Origin: Lineus longissimus
Lineage: Eukaryota; Nemertea; Pilidiophora; Heteronemertea; Lineidae
Direction of reading: 5' to 3'
NCBI RefSeq assembly: GCF_910592395.1
Contig: NC_088313.1
Span: 8,062,501 to 8,126,500, forward strand
DNA: 64,000 nt
In this document: positions 24,119 through 35,868 of the stretch, piece by piece
Position numbering within the stretch: the first letter of the stretch is position 1
Layout of the letters: each line of letters opens with the position of its first letter
The notes under the pieces: model-generated
Seen by the model: the letters and a program-made list of their open reading frames with translations, nothing else
What the model was told of the DNA's origin: nothing
Databases searched by the model: none
Made by a program: the position numbers and the translations under genes

Positions 24119-24470
24119 AAAGAATAATCTAACAGACTATTCCTCATCCGAAGATGAACTTAAAAATATAGAAGATTATTCATCTGAGGAAGAAGAGGAG
24201 GACTATCTTTCGGAGAGTGAATTATGTGCCAAAATTCAACCCCCTCAATTAGAGTTAATCACTTGGAAAGAAGTTCCTTTAAACGTGTGGTATAAGATTG
24301 TAGGGAAAGAGCAGAAGATTACCAAACACGGAGAAGCGTTAATCCTCACTCTAAAATATAAAAAACTGCAGCCCCTGAAAACTTTTTCAACATTGTTGAT
24401 CAAACGAGATTTAGAAGCGAATCCTAACCTGAACTATATAATATCGTTAGGAAAACCTAAAGGGAAATAG
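24119..24470 (+). CDS. Unknown acidic protein of PolB element, partial
   Basis: The frame is open from about 24119 to the stop at 24470. No ATG precedes the acidic N-terminal part (SSSEDELKNIEDYSSEEEEE), so the start is lost or lies in another exon. After the acidic region comes a compact domain (ITWKEVPLNVWYKIVGKEQK and ALILTLKYKKL) rich in beta-strand-forming residues, ending in a basic tail. The arrangement is reminiscent of small nucleic-acid-binding proteins, but I do not recognise a family. The G+C-rich 24082-24106 motif lies immediately upstream. Confidence 0.45.
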
Positions 24471-24657
24471 TATTACGCGTTTAAATTAGTGCAAGGATAA
24501 ACACTCGCTGCACTCGTCGCTGCGCCTTGTTTAAAATAAAAATTACACTATCTAATAGATTTTTGAAAAAAGAATAAATGATTGTTCTAGTTATCGAGAT
24601 CTATTACCTTGTCTCTCTTTTGATACGCGGAAGAAACTTTTAACTCCTCAACCAAAA

Positions 24658-25265
24658 ATGACACCAAAAATTAAACCTCTTTTAACGTTTGATACATTAG
24701 AAGAAATTCCAATCAAAATGGAGCACATCACAGAGACAGCATTTCACCCGTCCGATTTAAATGGTGTCACAACACTCATGGATAAAATTAAAATCATCAG
24801 TCAGTATGTGAGACTTTTTGTAATGAGTGGATATGTCATGATTGTTTTAGCATAGACTATGATCTGTATGACTGGGAAGTGGTGTGCAGTCAATGTTATT
24901 CGGTAGATCAACATCGTATTTGGGGTAATGCGATTCAAAAAAGTCCACTTGTTTCTGAATGGTATGGTATGGATCAAACTCATATCATCACATCCACCAC
25001 GTCAAAACAAGCAGATTTTGAAAAATTACTAAATACGTATCCCGTATCGTTTGACGTGATAGAAAAAATGAAAAAAGATTACGTCATGCTCATTCAAAAA
25101 TTTGAAACCATTAAAGCCTTACACAAACTTAAAAACTTTTTTATGGATAAAATTGTGTTACAACGCCTCATGGATTTCTATCACTTAGAAATTCAAGTGG
25201 TCAAACCAACCCCTGCGCAGAACACCTATTATACACTTTTTGAAGAGATGTCATGGCCTAATTAA
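24658..25265 (+). pseudogene. Zinc-ribbon protein of PolB element, frameshifted
   Basis: Starts MTPKIKPLLTFDTLEEIP and shifts frame around 24800-24830. In the second frame a four-Cys cluster appears, with WICHDCF then 13 residues to VVCSQCYSVDQHRIWG (CxxC-x13-CxxC). The C-terminal part is helical (FDVIEKMKKDYVMLIQKFE) and ends in TYYTLFEEMSW just before the Helitron end at 25272. A zinc ribbon followed by a helical tail resembles late transcription factors of large DNA viruses (VLTF3 type) or a TFIIB ribbon. That is resemblance only. If correct, the element carried its own transcription factor. The gene is inactive here because of the frameshift. Confidence 0.4.
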
Positions 25266-25271
25266 ACTTTA

Positions 25272-25294
25272 CTAGCATATACCCGAGGCGCGGG
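25272..25294 (-). other. Helitron 3' terminus: hairpin plus CTAG
   Basis: Plus-strand CTAG at 25272-25275, a six-base spacer, then CCCG (25282-25285) pairing with CGGG (25291-25294). The preceding plus-strand A (25271) supplies the T expected after the 3' CTAG on the minus strand. It lies six bases beyond the stop of the zinc-ribbon gene. Confidence 0.85.
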
Positions 25295-28053
25295 CAGTTC
25301 GAGGTATAAAAATTAAATTGTGTGGGTGCTGGTATGTTGTGGGTTTGGTGTAAATGGGGTGCTGGTTTGTGATAGTTTGGAGGTGGTTGTGACTTTGTTT
25401 TCATTTTGAGGTCCTCTGGCGGGAGGTGGGGTGTGGGGTGGTCTCCAGCAAGCACATGAAATGTGTGTTGATGACACGTTTTGTTGTGAGTTCTCTGGAC
25501 ACTGGGCTGAAGTTTCCGTTGTTGTCCTTTATGAGGTGCCTGGAGTATGATGGAACGTCTTGATGAGTGACGCTCTTGGGTTTGATGAATGCTGTCCTCA
25601 AAGGGGTCCCCAAAGGGGAGTGTTCTGTTATAGTGGTGGAATTGTTTTGAAAGTGGACTTTGGGATGGAAGGCATTGTTCGCATTAGGATCCTGGAAAGG
25701 GGGTGTCAGCTATGATGACATGTTGATAATATCCTTGATACTTTGTACTGTAAAGACAATGGTGGCATCGTGAGAATGCTCCTTGACTTAATTAGGGGTC
25801 CTTTGAGCATTGGGGGTTCATTTGCTGTCTTTTGAGGAGGAGCTGCATGACGTGGAGGAAGCATTTTTGTCATGATGCCTGTGTTGGACTGTTTTGAGAA
25901 AGAAGGTGGACGTCATTTTGGAGATAAAACTTTTATTCTATTGTTCTTGCAACATTAACAACAATAATAACAATGACTATAAAGAATTTAAAATTTTAAA
26001 GAGGTTCTTTGGTGTCAGCAGGAAAGGCTGTTCTATACGGATAATACAATAATACATGGGAACATGGACAAATGAACACTTGCAAGTGTTATCAAAATTT
26101 GGCTAATGAATAAGGTATTGTGCAAGAGTGAAATAGATTTTGGGTTGGACATGTAAGTGCATCATTTGGCTATGTGTCTTGTAACTACATGTATATGAAT
26201 ATTAACAATGTGCAGATACATTGTTTATCAGTTGGCACAATATGAGGTAGTTAATAAGTAGTGTTGTAGACATACAATTCATGTGAACATTTTCAGCAGC
26301 AGGTTTGACTATGAATGTAGTACCCTTGGGTAATGAATTTTGGCAGGAGTTGTGTTTCTACGGAGCGGCGAGTATTAAAACAGTATGGAATTACATTGTT
26401 TTTTGCGTGATGCAAAGATAACAGTGGTGACAGCATTGTCGTGGAAAAAATATGTGCAGTGAGGTACATAGGGAGAAGGGTTTTGTTATAGTCCCAGCAT
26501 TATTATAGTCCATAGAGTGAAGCGGTGTGCTGGCACACATGTATGCACGTACACTATACAGGCTAACATTTGGTTGGGATATAAGTGTGCCTCCTTACCT
26601 TACATTCTACAACAAAATATAGTACATCATGACAAAGGAACTATTGAAAGAGGCGGGTAAAAAATCATGATCCTCAGTGGAGTGGTTACTTTGTCCTTGA
26701 GGTGTGAACACCTGCAAGTATAGGCAGTTTATATACAACAGAATAAAGATTGGCAGTTTATATACAACAGAATAAAGATTGGCAGTTTATATACAACAGA
26801 ATAAAGACTGTCATGAGATTTGGCCTGAAGGCAAGGCACATCTTTTTGGCTGCTAAGTTCTACTGGAGATTCGTGAAGACAATTAGGATGACAGTAGTGT
26901 GTAATTAGAGACTGCTGTGTTATTTTGCTGTATGGTACAACTAATAAAGTTCTTAACACTGTCATAAAAAATGGGGGTTGTTGGAACACAATACGAAAAG
27001 GATTTGTTATTTTTTTAGCTCTGTCGACTGGTTTCGTGAGAATGAAGAATAACCTTAGGCATCGACAGTCTTGTAGACAATGGAATTGTAATCTGTATTT
27101 ACAGTTGACCGAGATTCGAAGATAGGAAAGTGGAGACAACACTGTTTCGGAGCACATAATATAACGTCAAGTGATACGTCATAGCTCCAGCACAATTAAA
27201 ACCTTTTGGGGTGTGAATTTATATTGTGAAGTAGGTTTGTTGAGTGTAGGGGTGTGCTGGCAGTGCACTTGTATGCACACTGACTATACAGGTTATAATT
27301 GTCTTGGGCTATAAGTGTGGCACCTGACTTTACAACAGAATGTAGTAGATCATAGGAACTTGAAAGAGCCTGGTGAAATTGTGATCAACTGCGGAGGAGT
27401 GGTACCAATGTTCCTGAGGTATGAATTTAAAACATGCAGGTATAGCGAGTTTATTTACAATAGAATAGAGCATGTGGTAAGAAGTCATCTTTGCAAAGGT
27501 CACGTAAGCCACTGGTCTTTTGGGAGAAATGTTCACTGTAAATTACATTCTTCCCTGAGATGTACTTTGTGACATAAGAGAGTACTGATTGATGATATAC
27601 AACAAAGAAAATACAATGATTACACCAGTGCTGCGATTGAAATATATCATTAGCCATTAACAGTCTTGCAGGAAATTCAAGGATGTGAAAGAATTGAGAA
27701 ATCCACGGAAACCATTGGTTATTTGGGAGCAGTGCTTGCAATATATTGTTCCTGGGATCCTTGGTGACAGTGTTTTGGACATAGAGAGTACTGATTGATG
27801 ATATACAACAAAGAAAACAGAGTACACTGTCATAAGCTATTGAAGTTGGTAGAGAAGAAAAGATGGATCTGATATTTTCTGGTGGTGTCTGAAAGTGAAA
27901 GATATGGTATTAGGTAATTTTGATGGTATGGGTTGTGGGACGGTGTTTGTGTGGGCAAAGAAACGTTACAAATACATGTACATGTAGTGTATTGAATCGT
28001 TTCTAAAAGATGTGGTAGGATTTGGTAGTTGCTGTGGAGCATGGGTAGGTTAT
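25295..28053. repeat. Helitron 3' non-coding tail with internal duplications
   Basis: No gene. Three tandem 29-bp copies of GGCAGTTTATATACAACAGA plus ATAAAGATT lie at 26723-26809. A longer divergent duplication relates about 26520-26780 to 27245-27460 (GTGTGCTGGCA, TATGCAC and CTATACAGG markers in the same order). A further string, AGAGTACTGATTGATGATAT, is repeated near 27569 and 27787. Confidence 0.75.
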
Positions 28054-31000
28054 TCACTGTAAGACTTCGTGGTAGACGACGTTACTGGTATAGTTGGTTT
28101 TGTTGTTGTTTGCGTCTTTGGCAAGTATTTTGATGTTTTGTCTTCTTCCTACACGGCTCATCGCCACGTACAATTGTCCGTGGGAGAACATATCTTGTGG
28201 GAGGTAAATGCCTATTCGCTGTAGAGTTTGGCCTTGAGATTTGTTTGCAGTAATTGCAAAAGCAAGTTTGACAGGAAACTGCCGTCTCTGCATTCGAAAA
28301 GGGAAGAGGTCTTCACTGGGTACTAATGGTATCCGGGGTATGAAAAGTTTCTTCCCAGCATGCGTGCCTGTGGCTATGGCGGCTTCAATGACATGTGGGT
28401 GTAGGTGGAGGACAGTATATCTTGTGCCATTGCAGTGGCCGTTGATGGGGTCGAAGTTTCTCAAGAGCATTATAGTACAGTTGGTTTTCAAGTTGAGTTT
28501 ATGCGGTGGTAGTCCTGAAGGGTTTAGGCTGTTGATGAACTCTAGTGGGTATTGGTGGTCATCTTCCAGGAGGGTGTCGCAGCTTCGATATTCTGTTGGC
28601 TGGCCGGGGAAGTTGTGAATGACATTGGCGTTGACTTCTTCGACAGCTTTGTTGGTTGGGGCTATAATTGCTCTAGACGCCATCCACTCTGGGTTGGTAT
28701 AGTGCTCAGTAAGGTTGTTGAAGACAAAGTGTGTGAGATTGACTATTTGTGGCCTGCTGCCGCGTCGTACAACCGGTAGTATTTGTTTCCAGTCTCCAGC
28801 AAACACTACTGTTAGTCCGCCGAAGTGGCTTGGGTTGCCTCATATGTCTTGAAGTGATCGATCTATGCATTCGAATATGTACCGGTGGCCCATGGAGACT
28901 TCGTCAATGATAAGCAGGTTTGCGCGGCGAAGGAGTTCAGCTGTGGCATCTCTGGTAGTAATATTGCAAGTGGAATGTTCTTGAATGTTGATAGGGACTT
29001 TGCAACGGGAGTGAAGTGTTCTGCCACTGTGCAGGAGTGTCGCTGCTATACCTGACAGCGCTGTTGCCAGGGCGATGTCCTTATTTGCTCGTACTGTGTT
29101 CAAAAGAATGTTGAGGACATAGGTTTTGCCTGTACCACCACTTGCATTGAGGCAGAACATTTTGCCGCTATTATTGTTGACACTTTCTAGTATTGCTTGA
29201 TATACAACTTGTTGGTCGTTATTGAGGGAGCTTATTTGCATAGGTAAGGATTCTGTTAGTGACGTGGTATCAAAATCTGTTTCTTCCTGGATAACTCGCG
29301 GGGTTGTTGCAGTCTGTAGAAGACTTAGGTCTGGAGAAGGCAGGTTGAAATCCCTATTCAGGTCCAGGTTGTCTTGATCTAAAATTCTTTGCAGGTACAG
29401 GAGAACCTCGTTTAAGATGGCATCGTTTGGTATCTGCAGTTTGTCGCGGTGCAGGAAGTCTTGGGATAGTTCAACTTGCCATTTTGCCCAGAATGCTGGT
29501 GGATCTGCTGGTCGACAGTACATCAGAAGTGTGGTGAAGAAATAGCGTAGTTGATTTCCAAATTTGATGGACGAGGCTTCAGTCATTGCGAGGTTGATTT
29601 CATTGTCATCAGATATGAGGCCTAGTTTGTTGCAGGTATCTTGAAAGGTGGGGCACAGTGTGTCATCTATTGTACGAATATCTTCGTAGCTGCATGGTCC
29701 TGGTTTATGGTGCAGCAACATGCGTAGGTAGTACAGTTCGGATTGGTGAGGTGTAAGGGCGATGGTGGGTATACGGCCGATTGTGTCTGCTACGAATTGA
29801 TGATGTTGGTCAAGAGAAGTACCGCGTTTTCGTCGTTGCCAGGCTTTTTTTGAGGCATTCCAAGTGAAATAGCGTGGGAAGTCTGGGTAGGTGATGTTTT
29901 TAGCTTCCTTATCAGTTGCATTTGTAGTGAAGAAGGCTGTCAACTTCGTGATAGGCGGACCATTTTGAACGGTGTTTGCAGCAGCGTTGGGTTCAAATAG
30001 GACAACTTGTTCTCCTGGCAAGTGGCAGGGCAGTTTTTCGACTGGAGGGTATTTTTGGTGTAGGGGGAAGTTGTATATTCTCCAAAAGGCCTCGCTTGCA
30101 GAGATGTATCTGGCGTTTAGGTATGTTTCTATCTCATCATGAACAGTTGTCCAATCAGTCAGTTGTAGCATAACACGATCTTGACCTTTCGTTATGTATT
30201 TGTAGAGGTATTTTACAGCTTGGATGGAGTGGACTACTTCAACATTGATGTGGGCTGAATAGCGTAGGGAAAGGTAAGGGTTGTATGGTACAACAAAGGA
30301 ATTGTCAACAGTGTACTCTTCACCATGGATCTGTAGTGTATGGGTGTGACCACCTTGAGTTGGAGAACGACGTTTGTACTTGGGGTAACTGTCATCTGTG
30401 ACTGTTGTTGCATCAATGTAGTCTTTTGGAAAGTTTTTGCTGCACTTTCTCTCCATACCGGTACCATTCATGCATGGGCTGTGCATGTTGACTGAACCGC
30501 AGGGTCCATGAATGTTATTGGCAGTTATGACTTTGTGGAGTTGAGGATTGGAGAGGCTGTCTGGTAATTCGGCACTGACGACGGTGTCTATCTTCTCTGG
30601 AGATTTGGGCTTATCGTCTGGTTGCATAATCAGGAGTATGTGTGCGTGGGTGAGGCCGCGTTTCTGCCATTCAATAGTGGCTGTGTGGGCTTGCACTTTA
30701 CCCATGACATGTTGTTTTAGAAGATCTTTCAAGAGAGCATCGTACTTCATCTTGAAGACTCGTGCACAAAGGTCTGGTCGATCTTGGGTTTTTTCTCCTT
30801 CATGAAGTTCAGCTTGGATTTCTGGCCATTTTGGATTTGTAGTGAAGGTTATGAAGAAGTCGGGTTTGCCTAGGTGACGAACAATGGCCATGGCGTTTTG
30901 AAAGGCTTCAGAGTAAAACCGTGGTGAGCCGTAGATGGTAGGTGGTAAGATAAGTTTTCGTCCTGGGTTGTTGGTATCACCTGCTTGAACAGCATCCAGA

Positions 31001-32271
31001 AGGCCTCGGTACTTTTCTGCACGAATCGATTTCTGATTTTGTCTAACCCATTGTAGTCTTGAGTTCATGATTTTGGCCCATTGATCAACTGCATATTGTT
31101 GAAGGAGGCGGCGTCCTCGCATAATTGTACTGGTGACATCTCTTACCTGAAGTCTGTAAGAGTAGAAAGCAGTTGCTGTTAGCGTGCGACCATTACTTTG
31201 TTGCAAACCAAGTTGCCAGCCATCAGTGCCATGGGGGAAAAATAGTATATAGTGCAGGGGGTCATAAGAACGATGCAGTGGGCTGATTCTTCGCAGGCCT
31301 CCTTCGCGGCAATGTAGTATGACGTCCAGAGATCCACCGACATCTCCTGGAATTAAAGCAGAAACTTCTGAATTTGTTGGCAAATTGTACTGGCGGGTGT
31401 GAGCTTCTGATGGCTTGAGTCTGCTGTCAGCATGTAGTATGATAGTAATGTCCTGTGGATCTGGAAGGGAAGAGGTTAATTCTATGGCTGCTTTGAATGA
31501 TGCAACATAGGAATTGGTGTTTCAGAGACACTGCTGGGCTGTTTGTAATATATCTGAGTCTAGAGATGGTGCATGCTGTAAGCGGTTCTGAAGTTCATGG
31601 TCAGTATCATAAAAGTATAGCTGTGCAAACTTTGGAGTTTCATCACTGTGTTCTGGAAGTAAAGAGCCAATGCTGTGGTAGAGTTTGCCTTGAATTTTGA
31701 CTGTTGGGCTGAAGCCAGGGCTGCGTACCTCTTTACAACCAATAGAAGCCAAGGAGAGGGCATTGTTGTATGCACGTATGTTTGTTAGGAAATGGTTAGA
31801 CTGTAGAAATAATGTGGCAATTTGTGGTGGTGGAGCAGGCAGCGGATCAAGTACGGTTTTGCCATTTTGGCAACACAGAGACGGCAACTCATGGGGCCAA
31901 AGCTTAGCACTGCAGTGGTCACATATATGATTCATTTTACCACATGAATGAAACAGGTTAGCATCTATAATAGAATGTTCTTGAAAGTCTGTGACTGTAC
32001 TTGCATTGGCAATTCTGTATGAAGTTGGAAGATTGTTAGGGGCGTGACGATTTCGCCTTTGAGTTCTTGGTGATGCAGCTGGAATTAAGGGAGGTGGTGT
32101 AGTTGATGGCACTGCTGGGGTGGTGGGATCCTCAGTAGTAATAACGAAAGCTGTTGTCGTGTTGCTGTCTTCATTTTGTGTTGCACGGTTTGTTGGGGTG
32201 GTGTTGCGTTCATTGCGTAGCCTCTTTGTTTGCCTTGTAACGCGACACAGGGAACAGCTTCTTTTTGGCAT
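28054..32271 (-). pseudogene. Helitron Rep/helicase, one frame with two TGA codons
   Basis: One frame of about 1,400 codons, interrupted only by TGA at 31522-31524 and TGA at 28840-28842. N-terminal part: CGKMNHICDHCSAKLWPHE zinc cluster typical of Helitron N-termini. Rep part: FFITFTTNPKWPEI, the HUH motif KRGLTHAHILLIM, and the Tyr region KYLYKYITKGQDRVM. Pif1-type helicase part: ASGGTGKTYVLN (Walker A), ANLLIIDEVSMGHRY (Walker B), VVFAGDWKQILPV, and near the end AITANKSQGQTLQRIGIYLP and GQLYVAMSRVG. Known: the Rep domain nicks and joins DNA and the helicase unwinds it. Both stops could be single C-to-T changes of CGA. The second falls in QDI*GN, where relatives usually have Arg. Otherwise full length, so the copy is young. 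Confidence 0.92.
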
Positions 32272-32726
32272 GATGTGATACTTGTGAGAGCAGTTGTGCT
32301 ATACCTGGAAATAGGAAGAACTGTGGTTATTATTCAATTGTAATGGGTCAGGTAGTGAAAAGTTCAGCATGGTTATTTCCTTTTTTGAAGTAGTGAGATT
32401 GGGGTTGATGTGTACCAGGAGTGAATTGAAAGTCTCTGCAAGTACTGTAATGGCAATGTTGGATACAATCATAAAGATATCAAGAGACATGTATTTGTGA
32501 TATCTATGATACAATCTGATGAAAAGGTGGTGCTTGCAAATGTCCAAAGGCAATGGAGTGGCAGAGTTGTTTTATCTTTTCCAATTCGGGATAATAGTTA
32601 GTGCGGATAGAACTGTGGTCGTGTGCCGACAGACGGTGACAGTAACACTTAACACACTACACCAACCACACAGGTTCAAGCGTTTAAATATATAACAGCG
32701 TACAACCACGATGAGGATGTTGATTA

Positions 32727-34748
32727 CATGGTAACGTAAAATGACCCAAAAATTTCTTCTAAAGACCAGGCTTTCCTAGGTTGCACTGTCTCAACTTCCC
32801 AAAAGCGCCTCAAAATATCATCAGTGCTTGTATCGGTAACCACCAGGTTACTTAGTCTTGACTCCGGACCCGTATTACCAGCCCGACACACTTTGCCAGA
32901 CACCATCCAGCCAAACACAGTTTGTTGTGCAATCAATTTCCCATTCGGGCTCTTGATCATTCCATTCAATAAAATCTCTGGATACGTATCTGCACCAATG
33001 AGCATGTCAATGGGACCTGGTACGTCACAATGTTTATCAGCTAAAGTCAGACCTTGAAGCATGGGCCAATCACGAATATTCACCTTATCATGGGGCAAGT
33101 CACCACTAGTAACATTGTCCATTACATAGGGCCTAAATGCTACACTCGGCTGATTACTACAACTACTAATAGCAGATAATTCACATTCAACTTTGTTCGT
33201 CACAGCACCCTTAGAACAGCCACCAATACCCCTAACTTGAATGTCACATTTCAACCGGACCTTCCGCAAGCGAGCGCGTTGCACAAAAGCCGATGTCACA
33301 AAGCTAATTTGTGATCCTGGGTCTATCAATGCGCGACATGGTAATTGACCACCAGCTGTATGCACATACACTAAAGCTGTGGACAAAAGAACTTCTATGT
33401 TTTCCTCACTTGGACATGCGAAATGTGAATCCTTGTTAACACTTCCATTTCCACTAGAATTAAAATGTAACGTTGGGTGATGCTTTCTGTTACACTGACG
33501 GCAACTGGCTGGTCTAGGACAGATTGCCACGAAATGTTTCCGAGAAAAGCAGTTTAGACACAACCGTAAACCGTGTACTTTGTGTTTCCTTTCCTCTTGT
33601 GACAGCGCAAGAAACTCCACGCATTGCGGTAATCGGTGTTCCTTACCGCACAGAAAACACTGATCGTTTTGATTAATTGATGACGTATGCAAGCTCACAT
33701 TTCCACTCGAACGTGACGTAGTTTCCACGACAGGCCGTTTACCCTTTGCTGACTTGGTTTCTGATAATTCCATTGCGTTTGCAAACTCATTTAGAAATTT
33801 CACCATGTCAGAAAACTTCGGATTGTCATTGGTAGAGACATGCCGTTCCCACTCTAAACGTGTGTCTTGGTCCAACTTTGTCTTTAAAACGTAAATGAGC
33901 CAAGAATCCCAGAACTGAATCGGTTCCTTTAGATTCTGCAACGACTGTACGTTCTCAAACAACTTGGCTACTAATTTCCTAATACCAACTGTTGATTGTG
34001 ACTGCAAGGCTGCTAGATTAAATATAATCTGGAAATGAGCATCTCGAATCGTTTTCAAATTGTCATAGCGCATTTTCAACTGTCTTATCGCGAGCTCATA
34101 GTTCTCATCTATCAGAGTCAACTGTTTCACTACATTTAGAGCCTCGCCCTTCAAACACGATTTGAGATATTGCAGCTTTTGTACAGGTGCCAAATTCCTC
34201 CGCTCATGAACAGCACACACGAAAATGTTAAAAAACTCATTCCATTCGGTGTATCCACCACTAAATGTTTTCAACTCTAATTTAGGCAGTCTTGCAAATT
34301 GTTCACCATCGGATGACTTTGTTTTGCTTGTAGCTATGTCACTAAAAGTGGAAAGCAACTTACTCTGCGATTCACAAAGTTCCTTTACCATTTGCATTAC
34401 AGCACTGCTATCCTCCGATTTCGATTCCACGGGTGGGAAATACGTATCCATCAGTTTCTCAATCATATTCGTTATCTCACTGCACATAATCTGAAACTCT
34501 GCGTAATATTTGTCTAGTTCGGGAATATCTTCCTCATCAGCAAGATCGTTCATTTCTTCGTAATACTGCTTATATCGTTCTTCGTACGTTTCAACTGATT
34601 TCGACTTCTTTTCCAAGTCCCTTTTAGAGACAAGCGCAGGATCTAAAGTTTTCAGACCATATAATTTACTCAAAGAGTCATGAATGAATCTCATTTGATG
34701 GTTAAGACCATCTCTCTTTTTCACCAGTCGTTCCATGATGAATTCCAC
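32727..34748 (-). pseudogene. BEL/Pao gag-protease fragment
   Basis: The frame starts near 34748 (MEFIMERLVKKRDGL) and ends at the stop 32724-32726 after a short tail. It shows the BEL/Pao gag core (GYTEWNEFFNIFVCAVHERR, LQYLKSCLKGEALNVVKQLT), Cys/His knuckles (CFLCGKEHRLPQC, CLNCFSRKHFVAIC) and an aspartic protease with ALIDPGSQISFVTSAFV. It stops before reverse transcriptase, near the Helitron 5' side, so RT, RNase H and integrase are missing. A primer-binding-like site lies just upstream (34772-34790). It is not the same copy as the gag at 44.4-45.7 kb, because the N-termini differ. Confidence 0.88.
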
Positions 34749-34771
34749 AAACTATAACACTATATATAAGA

Positions 34772-34790
34772 CCCCGATTGGGTTCGCCAC
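34772..34790 (-). other. Candidate tRNA primer-binding site of BEL/Pao fragment
   Basis: Minus-strand GTGGCGAACCCAATCGGGG lies about 25 bases upstream of the gag start. TGGCGAAC-type strings are usual at the start of BEL primer sites. The minisatellite at 34861-35024 resembles this sequence. No LTR end was confirmed. Confidence 0.4.
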
Positions 34791-34860
34791 GAATTAAGTC
34801 ACTAAACTGTACTATACCATCCAAACTATACTATACTATACTATACTATCCAAATAACCC

Positions 34861-35024
34861 GTATGGGTTCGCTATTTCGACCCCGTATGGGTTCACTATT
34901 TCGACCCCGTATGGGTTCACTATTTCGACCCCGAATGGGTTCACTATTTCAACCCCGAATGGGTTCACTATTTCAACCCCGAATGGGTTCACTATTTCAA
35001 CCCCGAATGGGTTCACTGTATCAA
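34861..35024. repeat. 24-bp minisatellite
   Basis: Seven units of GTATGGGTTCACTATTTCGA plus CCCC. The three left units read GTATGGG, and the four right units read GAATGGG with TTTCAA. A CTATA pentamer array (about 34833-34853) precedes it. On the minus strand each unit contains GAACCCATACGGGGTC, close to the candidate primer site next door. Confidence 0.92.
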
Positions 35025-35299
35025 TTCATTCGTTCGCACCATATCCGGTCGGAGAGACCATGTTTAATCGTTCGGTATCATTTCTATCTCATCATGAAGA
35101 ACTCACTCAGAACACGCACTTCTTTCCTTGAGGACTGTATATTCTAGACTAAAAACATAACATTTACACAATACAACACGTAGGTTAAAAATTACATCAT
35201 AATAAAAGTCTGTAAATAGATTCGATCAATCATGTCAATAGGGTCCATAATAGGCGTTTACCAAACTGTCTATTTCACACCCAAACAGTTACCATTATC

Positions 35300-35844
35300 C
35301 ATCGTAATATCTAATGCTTGCATTTTCCCGTGATGAAAATAATTGAAGTCAACCGAACCAAATTCAAGCTTTAAATTTTCATACGCTTGCTTATGATAGG
35401 GATTTTTTTTGAATTAAAATCAGGATTTCCTGGTAAAGGAATTTTTAGCTGATGCAAAATTTTTCGAAGGGTAAAGTAGACATGAAATCTAAAGATACTT
35501 TGTACTAAAGGATCCTGATGATTAATATGATTATGCCATGATACACCACAGCCAGACGTTGCACAACATAGTGCAAATTTAAATTGGTTTTCCCAGTTAT
35601 CCATGGTTGCATTTTTTAAATACTCTTGTACTTGTGCATACTGTGAAAATATTCTTGGAGGGATCTTATCAGGAAAAATATTAATCGTATCGTAGTTGAA
35701 ACTTTGACGATGATCCACAGTAATCTGTTGATGGATAAAAGGATCTTTGGTTAAAGAATTATTCTTATAGTTCAAAGGATATTTTACATTTGACTTATAT
35801 TTTAAATAGGATGGAAAGTTCACACTCGCTGCGCTCGTCGCCAT
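35300..35844 (-). pseudogene. PolB element structural-type protein, truncated and frameshifted
   Basis: The start is ATGGCGACGAGCGCAGCGAG (MATSAASVN), a sequence shared with the gene at 43120. The middle has NWENQFKFALCCATSGCGVSW and FRFHVYFTLRKILHQLK. The frame shifts at a run of eight A near 35403-35410 and peters out within 100 bases, far short of a capsid-size product. I do not recognise the family with certainty. The shared N-terminus with the 43-kb gene suggests the two proteins belong to one functional set, possibly virion-type. The polymerase gene follows in the same orientation 25 bases upstream. Confidence 0.5.
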
Positions 35845-35868
35845 CGCTTTATTTTAACATTTTATTTT

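Larger units (their letters stand above)
24082..25271. mobile_element. PolB self-replicating element, left block
   Basis: AT-rich DNA with two plus-strand genes, two copies of the CACTCGCTGCGCTCGTCGC-type motif (24082-24106 and 24501-24520) and ATCTAATAGATTT motifs (about 24030 and 24549). The motif and a shared ATTACACTATCTAATA string (24542-24557; inverted at about 40007-40022) tie it to the block at 35.2-44.4 kb. The right limit is the Helitron 3' end at 25272. The left limit is uncertain because I found no terminal inverted repeat. Confidence 0.6.
25272..32755 (-). mobile_element. Helitron, nearly complete, minus strand
   Basis: The 3' end is well defined. On the minus strand a short hairpin (CCCG-CGCCT-CGGG) is followed after six bases by CTAG and then a T, at plus coordinates 25294 down to 25271. 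The long Rep-helicase frame is at 28054-32271. The 5' end was not fixed. It should begin with TC after an A and lies between 32272 and about 32755, where the BEL gag-protease frame begins to look native. About 2.8 kb of non-coding tail with internal duplications lies between the stop codon and the 3' end. Known: Helitrons move by rolling-circle replication and insert between A and T without target duplication. Confidence 0.85.

Noticed and set aside
34863-35147. MGSLFRPR / GFTISTP repeat proteins
   Set aside because: Direct translations of the 24-bp minisatellite in different frames.
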